Assembly: GCF_017830045.1 (NCBI RefSeq)
Contig: NZ_JAEDXU010000001.1
Coordinates: forward strand, 124,001-188,000
Length of the DNA: 64,000 nt
Direction: 5' to 3'
Source of the DNA: Enterococcus larvae
GTDB lineage: Bacteria; Bacillota; Bacilli; Lactobacillales; Enterococcaceae
Numbering within the stretch: position 1 is the first letter of the stretch; each line of letters begins with the position of its first letter. The position numbers were made by a program, and so were the translations under genes. Below, one piece after another: positions 58,122 through 64,000 of this stretch. The notes beneath the pieces are model-generated. The model searched no databases. It was not told where the DNA came from and saw nothing but the letters and a program-made list of their open reading frames with translations.

Positions 58122-60125
58122 CTAATAATCGATCGCTTTTACATAGTCAAAGGTTCTTGAAATCATCTGGATAGAATCTTTATCTGAAGTATTTACCGGC
58201 ATGACAATAACAACTTGCCCACCATCGGCAGCTGCCGCTTCAGCAAAACCATTGGCTATTGCAACAGGAATACTGCTGCTGCGCAGGTCTGCTTCCAAGC
58301 TCAGTGCATCTGTCCTGTTAAAGGGTTGAATAATCAGTTTTCCATTCAACTGGCTTCGACTGACGCTATACTCAATAAAGCTTGTATCGAATAAAGCTAG
58401 CTCAGGCAAGGTCTTTAAGGACAGGTAGGAGTCTTTTTGGATTTCCAGATTAAACGGTTCAACTCCTGTATAATCTAACTCCATGCTTGCCCCATTTTTA
58501 AGTGTGATACAATTCCAAGATTCCTTGTCCTTGTAAAACCCTGTGAAATTCATTCCGCCATCTTCAGTCAATGCTTTTCTTCGCTCTGTTTTTGGTGAAT
58601 CAATAAAGCTTTTCCCATATACTGACATTTTTGTGTCCGAGCCATCCAAAGTGATTTTTGCTGGTGTATTCGGATGAGTAAAGTCACCACTCTCTTGAAA
58701 ATAGGAGAAGCCTTCTTCTCCCAAATCACTCGATAACATGGCATTGGTCAGCAGAAAATTCCCATTAACGGAAATGTTTCGGTGGTCGTCTTGTTCAGAA
58801 TGAAGAGAAGTGTCTTCACTCACTGGACCAGCAAAAAAATTGGAGCTGGCCACCACCATAGAGCCTTTTAGAAATTCATTCCACAGGCTATCTTTGGGAT
58901 TTTTCTTCCCAGATTCCACTGCATAATTGGCAAAAGAGAATGTCTCTGAACCTGTGAGTTTATTTATTACAAGATTTCCTTTGGAAAATAGGACCCCTTC
59001 TGTTGAACTGTTTTCTTTCTTCACTGTATTTGTGTTATTGATCAACAGATTGCCTGCATCAAATTGACCAACATCTAAAATTAGTCGCGACTGCTCTTTA
59101 GGTAAATCAATGAATGTACCGATTTTTGTTGCTACTTGATCAAGCTGCAAATAGTTAAGCTGCGGTGCTGACGGATCAGTTGAATTACGAAGCACCAGAG
59201 AATTATCAGTTTGAAGTCGTCCACCTGCTGTACCTTTCACTGTTACACCATTTTCTAAAAGGAAAGAACCTGAAAAAGTGATATCTCGGATGGTTTTATC
59301 ACCACTTGAAAAATCTAATAGAGAGCCATCCCGAACATCCATCACTTGACCATTTACCTCACCGTATCGAAAAGCCGAATAATTATTGTAAGAAGCATAG
59401 TCGAACAATTGAGTATCGGTTTGATAGTGATAAATTCGATCAAATTTTCTCATCCATTCATCTGCTGATATTACTTGTGCACTATTAGGCAGATAATAGG
59501 AATAAAATACGTTACGCCAGACATCCAACGCTAAAATTTCTTCATTTACATCTACCTCATCCCACTGGATCTCATAGATATAATCGCATCGAGCTACAGC
59601 TTTCGTTGCTTTTCCGCTCTTCATTTCAGTAACTTCTGCAATAATAGGAAAAGTCAGTTCAATATTCGTTACATTATCCAAAGAAACACTCGACTGCTTC
59701 CATCCGTAACTGCCAATTTCCGTATCCAATACATAAGGAAGGACTTTTTTTGCTTCAAGCTGACTACTGTTGAACGACACTTGATAAGAGAATTGCTGAT
59801 TACTGCCAATGTCCTCATTATTCATTTCAAAATCATCGATCCAGCCTTTTACAAGATTTCTCAGAGCCACTTCATCCGTTCCAAAGTTCACACCGGAACC
59901 TAGACCCGACAGCTCTGCTTCCAGCTTTTTCTTAATTTTATTACTAGCATCTTGAAGTGCATACTCTTCAACATCCTTTATCTGTTTGAATGTATCTACC
60001 TGCTCAACTTGGGAAAAAACAGTCCTCGCCAAAACAAAGATGGCGCCAATAATCACATTGACCAATATAATCGCACCTAACGCGTACAGTAATGCGTAAC
60101 CAGCTTCCTCTCTACCATCTTCCAT
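58122..60125 (-). CDS. Large modular pilin-like protein
   Basis: A 667-residue protein with a short leader ending EEAG, then YALLYALGAIILVNVIIGAI, like a prepilin helix but with Tyr instead of Glu at +5. The large remaining domain is rich in Ser/Asn/Asp and has repeated beta-solenoid-like stretches (LLINNTNTVKKENSSTEG, VLFSKGNLVINKLTGSETFS). This recalls modular minor pilins such as PilX/PilY-like or tip subunits. The start at 60125 follows GGGGAGGT and overlaps the upstream gene by 14 bases. Confidence 0.78.
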   Translation of the reverse strand: MEDGREEAGYALLYALGAIILVNVIIGAIFVLARTVFSQVEQVDTFKQIKDVEEYALQDASNKIKKKLEAELSGLGSGVNFGTDEVALRNLVKGWIDDFEMNNEDIGSNQQFSYQVSFNSSQLEAKKVLPYVLDTEIGSYGWKQSSVSLDNVTNIELTFPIIAEVTEMKSGKATKAVARCDYIYEIQWDEVDVNEEILALDVWRNVFYSYYLPNSAQVISADEWMRKFDRIYHYQTDTQLFDYASYNNYSAFRYGEVNGQVMDVRDGSLLDFSSGDKTIRDITFSGSFLLENGVTVKGTAGGRLQTDNSLVLRNSTDPSAPQLNYLQLDQVATKIGTFIDLPKEQSRLILDVGQFDAGNLLINNTNTVKKENSSTEGVLFSKGNLVINKLTGSETFSFANYAVESGKKNPKDSLWNEFLKGSMVVASSNFFAGPVSEDTSLHSEQDDHRNISVNGNFLLTNAMLSSDLGEEGFSYFQESGDFTHPNTPAKITLDGSDTKMSVYGKSFIDSPKTERRKALTEDGGMNFTGFYKDKESWNCITLKNGASMELDYTGVEPFNLEIQKDSYLSLKTLPELALFDTSFIEYSVSRSQLNGKLIIQPFNRTDALSLEADLRSSSIPVAIANGFAEAAAADGGQVVIVMPVNTSDKDSIQMISRTFDYVKAIDY

Positions 60126-60801
60126 TTCCCGGAACCTCCCCACTTGCTTTTTCATCATCTCTATAAGTCAAAACAAATCTTCTGCTGTAGACGATCATTG
60201 CCTCATTTTGCTGCAAAAGCTCTTCGATCTCCCATAACCCTGAACTTGAATCATAATAATCAGCAAAAGTAATTTCATCTTCATAAAAAAGAATGATACC
60301 GTTGATCTGAATACTGAATGTATCTCGATAGTTCGGTGTAGCATAGATAGTATTCGTTGCTTCGTTTTCGTTCTTCTGTTGAATCAGCTTGATTTTTACG
60401 TTTTTATTTTTCACTTGATAGCTTGAGCTTCGCTTGTTTGTGGTATCTAAAATATCTGATATATACAACGGATTTTCTCCCTGAGCCAATGGTTGTATTT
60501 CTGACAGCTTATCTTCTGAAAGTGTCTTTATAATATGTGTGTCTGTCCAGTTACTGCTGTTGAATTTCCCACGGTAGCCGGCATTCTCATAAATATTTTC
60601 AATTCTACTGATGCTTTCCATTTGTGCAACCATTCCATTAGCAGTCTGCTGAAGCGCTACCTGCTGGCCTTGAACCTCCGAAGCCTTAGCAATGCTGAAT
60701 AGCACACCGCCAAACAATAGAGAAGCCAAACCGAAAAGAATAATGGCACCAATCAGTTCCATTAATGATAGTCCCCGCTCATCCTTTATTAGCTTTCTCA
60801 A
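60112..60801 (-). CDS. Minor pilin, PilW-like
   Basis: A 229-residue prepilin. The 10-residue leader MRKLIKDERG is followed by LSLMELIGAIILFGLASLLF with Glu at +5, then a globular domain. It shares the DERG leader end with the major pilin and the next minor pilin. It starts 10 bases after the upstream minor pilin and overlaps the large pilin-like gene. Confidence 0.87.
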   Translation of the reverse strand: MRKLIKDERGLSLMELIGAIILFGLASLLFGGVLFSIAKASEVQGQQVALQQTANGMVAQMESISRIENIYENAGYRGKFNSSNWTDTHIIKTLSEDKLSEIQPLAQGENPLYISDILDTTNKRSSSYQVKNKNVKIKLIQQKNENEATNTIYATPNYRDTFSIQINGIILFYEDEITFADYYDSSSGLWEIEELLQQNEAMIVYSRRFVLTYRDDEKASGEVPGNGRW

Positions 60802-60811
60802 CTTATCCCTC

Positions 60812-61513
60812 CTATGATTCAGCCACCCAGTTTATGTAGGTTTCCGTTAATAAACTGCCGCTATTCTGGTCATAAACCTTGATTGTCAAACCGACGCCAT
60901 CTACTCGAGGGTCATATTCAGCAATAGCTGCTTTACGCTGCACGACCACTTCTATCAAGAAGTCGGTCTCTTCTCCCAAGTGATTGAGGTATTGGCCCAG
61001 ATACAACTGGTTAACATCTGATTGCAATGCTTCTGGTAAGAAATCAGGATCATTCAATCGATAGTTGACTTTCTGAATGAAGGTTCCGCGATCTGGATCA
61101 GTTACCGGCATCTCCAGCTCTCCATATTTCGCTTTGTTTGTGCCGGATTCTTTTTGAATACCTGAATTATCTAAAATCAGATGGTTCCTTCTTTCAAGCT
61201 GTTCTTCATTAAACACAGCTGCTGATTCTACAAAAACAAAAGTGTTCAAGTTGGCAATGTCCTGTATCTGTGCCTTATATACCAACCATTCCTTTACATC
61301 TTCTCGTACAAAAATTGCCTCTTCTTTTTTTGTATTGATTTGAATCGCCTGTTTATTTTGATAAATCATTGAAGAAATAAACAGAAAACAGACACCCAAA
61401 AGAACTATTGCAAAAAGCACTTCCAATAATGAAAAACCGCGTTCATCTAACCAAACTCTTTTCAGCTTGCACCCACTAGTCACTTGTATAGAATCAAACT
61501 TAGACTTCTTCAT
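60812..61513 (-). CDS. Minor pilin, PilV-like
   Basis: A 233-residue prepilin. A 26-residue leader ends WLDERG, then FSLLEVLFAIVLLGVCFLFI with Glu at +5. The remainder is a soluble domain of about 180 residues. The ribosome site before the ATG is weak, and a shorter start cannot be excluded. It is the first of three consecutive pilin-like genes, which usually form the initiating tip complex. Confidence 0.85.
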   Translation of the reverse strand: MKKSKFDSIQVTSGCKLKRVWLDERGFSLLEVLFAIVLLGVCFLFISSMIYQNKQAIQINTKKEEAIFVREDVKEWLVYKAQIQDIANLNTFVFVESAAVFNEEQLERRNHLILDNSGIQKESGTNKAKYGELEMPVTDPDRGTFIQKVNYRLNDPDFLPEALQSDVNQLYLGQYLNHLGEETDFLIEVVVQRKAAIAEYDPRVDGVGLTIKVYDQNSGSLLTETYINWVAES

Positions 61514-61569
61514 TTTGATTCATCTCGATTTTTATACGATTAAGAACGTCTATTACGCACCATATAGTT

Positions 61570-62850
61570 TTATTCATTATTCGTCTCCTTATCTGTTGAT
61601 GAAGATTCTTCATTCATTATTGGAGAAGAAATGTTTTGAGTGCCAAGAATTTCTTTGACTGGCTGATTGAAAACAGAAATATTTTTTTCTATCCAGCTTT
61701 TGATGATATACGTCGATTTGTCTGCAGATGCAGCTGTTTCCTCTTCATTGTCATTGTTTTCACTGCTGCTCTTTGATTTATAAGTACCTTTCCTCTTTTT
61801 AACAGAGCTACCTTGTTCCGCTGTGCTGGAATCCTCCACTGTAGATGCTTGCTTCTTTGTTCCCGGCTTTGCATCAAACTGCGTTAAATCATAGGCTTCA
61901 ATCAATGCATTCAGCTTACTTCCGTACTTAGTATCCGTTGCATACCTACCAGTTAGAAACATCGTTACATCTTTATAGCTTTCAGTATTCGGCTTCCAGG
62001 TTTTATCGTAGAAATTCTTGTTGCCATCAATCCCATTTTTCAATAGCTTGGCATAGTCCTCTAGCGACTCCTTATAGCTCGGGTATTTTCTGAAGCTTGC
62101 TGTAATTGTATATAGACTGCCGCTTCCGTTGTCTTCTTGTGTCGAAAAACTGACGCTTTTTCCTTCATAGCTTCCCTTCACACCGAATAGGTTATAGTTA
62201 GGCGGGCTTGAAAGACTGCTGCTGCCTGAACCAGTCTCCAAGATTGCCTGACTGATCATGACCGATGCATACAGCTCATTTTCCCAAGCAATTTCCTGAG
62301 CAAAACTGCTGATCGACTCGATGAATTCACCTGTACTTTGATTTTTCACCACAGAAAACTGATAATTTTCTTCAACCTCTGTTGTTTCAGCAACTCCTGG
62401 GAGGTATTCGGCCAAATCCTCTGACGGCTCTGCTGCTTCCGGATTCTGTGTTTGCTGAGGTTGCTGCTCATTTACTATGATCTGACCTGTTAGTGTTGAT
62501 GAATCAGTTGTTTGTTCTTTGATACTGCTTTCACTTGGAGTTGTAGAAGCAGGCACTTCACTTGTCGATGGGTTAGTTTCCTCTATTTCAGAATCAGTTG
62601 TTGAATCGATCGTTGAACTGATGGTTTCCGAATAGTTCGGTTCTTCTGAAACCTCCACAGCCATATCCGATGACTCTATGCTAAAAGCAACTTTTGAATC
62701 TGCACTCTCTGTTGTCTCATTAATGGATTCATTATTAGCACTTTGTTCCTGCTCCATAGCCATCAGCTGACCCGGATTCATTTTCATCCCTAAAGCAAGT
62801 ATTCCGCCGCATACAAACAGCCCAAGTAAACAGTGTATTTTTTTATTCAT
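61570..62850 (-). CDS. Secreted GH73 peptidoglycan hydrolase of the pilus locus
   Basis: A 426-residue exported protein. The signal peptide is residues 1 to about 32, followed by a Ser/Thr/Glu-rich linker (33-160) and a glucosaminidase (GH73/FlgJ-like) domain (about 172-330) with the probable catalytic Glu205 in QAILETGSG and the NLFGVKG and KYPSYKESLEDYA motifs. A Lys/Ser/Asn tail without LPxTG ends the protein. It likely cuts glycan strands to let the pilus cross the thick wall. It overlaps the preceding small gene by eight bases, tying it to the pilus operon. Confidence 0.9.
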   Translation of the reverse strand: MNKKIHCLLGLFVCGGILALGMKMNPGQLMAMEQEQSANNESINETTESADSKVAFSIESSDMAVEVSEEPNYSETISSTIDSTTDSEIEETNPSTSEVPASTTPSESSIKEQTTDSSTLTGQIIVNEQQPQQTQNPEAAEPSEDLAEYLPGVAETTEVEENYQFSVVKNQSTGEFIESISSFAQEIAWENELYASVMISQAILETGSGSSSLSSPPNYNLFGVKGSYEGKSVSFSTQEDNGSGSLYTITASFRKYPSYKESLEDYAKLLKNGIDGNKNFYDKTWKPNTESYKDVTMFLTGRYATDTKYGSKLNALIEAYDLTQFDAKPGTKKQASTVEDSSTAEQGSSVKKRKGTYKSKSSSENNDNEEETAASADKSTYIIKSWIEKNISVFNQPVKEILGTQNISSPIMNEESSSTDKETNNE

Positions 62851-63205
62851 AAAACTGTCGTTCCCCTCTCAGCATTTGCTGTCGTTCTCTACCTACTCTT
62901 ATCTTCGTTATCTCTGTCTCTTTCCACAGGAAATTTTGATAATGCCACGCATTCATTCGAAAGAAAATCGTCAGCATCAATATCAGCATCATCAATATCA
63001 AATGAGCTAAAGTCATTTTTTCCTGAAAACCAGTGAAATAGCAAAAGCAAAATACGATTCCAAAAATAAACAGCAGCACAAGAGAAATGGTGAAGTGCAA
63101 CCAGTACAGCATTGTATAGCGCTTTATCTGCTGATGACGTCTATTCATATAAACAACAACCCCTTCCTCAAATTCAGCTATCCAAGACATGACCTGTTCT
63201 TTCAT
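62843..63205 (-). CDS. Small membrane protein, first structural gene of the pilus operon
   Basis: A 120-residue protein with two membrane helices (about 31-58 and 65-83), a cytoplasmic start and a basic C-terminal tail. It overlaps the GH73 gene. No family recognised. It may have a role in locating or controlling the hydrolase. Confidence 0.65.
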   Translation of the reverse strand: MKEQVMSWIAEFEEGVVVYMNRRHQQIKRYTMLYWLHFTISLVLLFIFGIVFCFCYFTGFQEKMTLAHLILMMLILMLTIFFRMNAWHYQNFLWKETEITKIRVGRERQQMLRGERQFYE

Positions 63206-63316
63206 GAAGTTAACAGCGTGATAAATTCACAGAATTTTCAATCAATTATAATTATGTTGATGGAATTGATTTCCGTATTCATCAGCACCTGTCTTCAATC
63301 GTTCATTTTTATCAGG

Positions 63317-64000
63317 CTAAGTCTTCTCAATTTCTAAATCCAACATATATCCTCTTGCCCAAATTGTTCGAATAAATTCAGAGTATCCGGTTCTTCTTTC
63401 AACCTTTTTTCTCAAATAGAAAATTAGATTGGCAAGTCTGGCTCTATAAGAGTCCACCTCTTCTTCTTGCCAGACAAAGTTTCTCAGTTCTTCATAACCG
63501 AAAACTTTCCCTTTTTTACTACATAGAATCGTCAATAACCGGTATTCCAGTTTGGTCAGATTGATCTCAATCCCATTCTCAAACTGAAGGCTCCGATTAT
63601 GTTCATAAATAGTCAACTGATTCTCTCTCGTCTCATTTTCAATTACTTCGATCATTTCCTCTATCTGTTTTTCTTCAAAATGATTCACGGTGTTATGTAT
63701 AATGAGCTCAAATTCTGCTGGTGAGCACACCGCAGGGATGTGGCCATGAATTCCTAGTTTTAGATAAACTAATCGATTGATTTCCATCATTTTGTTTGAA
63801 AATGTCCAGATAAATGCTTTTGAGCTTTCCTTTATTTGAAAAATCAAATTACATATTTTCCAAATAACTTCTTCATTTTCTTCATCGAAGTGAATGATCA
63901 CTGCATCAACGTCTTCTATATCAGCTAACAGTTCTTCTGTTTCTGTGAAATCAACATTGTATTGATTTCTTGTTAATTCATTGACATATCTCTCATTAAG
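63317..64000 (-). CDS. OmpR/PhoB-type winged-helix regulator, C-terminal part
   Basis: The frame is open from its TGA-type stop at 63317 to the window edge, so the N-terminus is missing (at least 227 codons). The C-terminal domain (NLTKLEYRLLTILCSKKGKV, then FGYEELRNFVW and IRTIWARGYML) is a clear PhoB-like winged helix. The visible part upstream has alternating strands and helices (DVDAVIIHFDEENEE), consistent with a degenerate receiver domain. It lies upstream of the pilus genes on the same strand and probably controls them. Confidence 0.8.
   Translation of the reverse strand, partial: LNERYVNELTRNQYNVDFTETEELLADIEDVDAVIIHFDEENEEVIWKICNLIFQIKESSKAFIWTFSNKMMEINRLVYLKLGIHGHIPAVCSPAEFELIIHNTVNHFEEKQIEEMIEVIENETRENQLTIYEHNRSLQFENGIEINLTKLEYRLLTILCSKKGKVFGYEELRNFVWQEEEVDSYRARLANLIFYLRKKVERRTGYSEFIRTIWARGYMLDLEIEKT

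Noticed and set aside
45824-63205. Reading the pilus genes as a ComG competence pseudopilus
   Set aside because: PilT, PilM, PilN, PilO and an in-locus prepilin peptidase are not part of com operons; comGA-G gene sizes and order do not fit.

Overview
The window is AT-rich Firmicutes DNA with strong AAGGAGG-type ribosome binding sites, sigma-A promoters and CIRCE heat-shock operators. Its gene content (hrcA-grpE-dnaK-dnaJ beside hemW, tsaB-rimI-rimI-tsaD, a mannose-class PTS, a GalR-controlled Leloir operon) points to a lactic acid bacterium, most likely Enterococcus. The complete L-sorbose operon would fit the E. avium group, which ferments sorbose, but the species is inference only.

Layout. 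1-570 is the 5' part of a glycoside hydrolase family 65 gene, behind an AraC-type regulator (642-1481). 1775-6462 is a Leloir operon galK-galE-galT-galR with a consensus promoter overlapped by a 15-bp inverted repeat. 6833-9677 (minus) is tsaB-rimI-rimI-tsaD (t6A synthesis and protein N-acetylation). 9865-13196 is a three-gene membrane module resembling B. subtilis YdjI-YdjG-YdjH. 13470-19683 (minus) is sorC, tRNA-Cys, then sorDFBAME, the gene order known from Klebsiella. 19880-32898 is a mixed block of small regulators, acetyltransferases, paralogous mini membrane proteins, a glycosyltransferase-like gene, sprT/tex, a PPP-type phosphatase and stand-alone small enzymes. 33137-38722 (minus) is a sugar locus with a PRD/IIA regulator, ascorbate-type IIB and IIC, and a split transketolase. 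39063-44141 is the HrcA heat-shock operon with two CIRCE elements, then hemW.

The most striking region is 45824-64000 (minus): a complete type IV pilus locus. In transcription order it holds an OmpR-type winged-helix regulator (cut by the window edge), a small membrane protein, a secreted GH73 peptidoglycan hydrolase, three minor or modular pilins, PilB, PilT, PilC, a major pilin, prepilin peptidase, PilM, PilN, PilO, a 1300-residue membrane-anchored adhesin-like protein and a 111-residue protein of unknown role. A dedicated retraction ATPase and the PilMNO platform separate this from a ComG competence pseudopilus. The wall hydrolase and giant adhesin look like Gram-positive adaptations of the machine.

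A family of repeats of about 170-235 bp, with two or three stem-loops, fills four intergenic gaps between convergent genes (6568, 13251, 23054, 30464). They probably act as bidirectional terminators. No rRNA, CRISPR array, insertion sequence or phage gene was seen.
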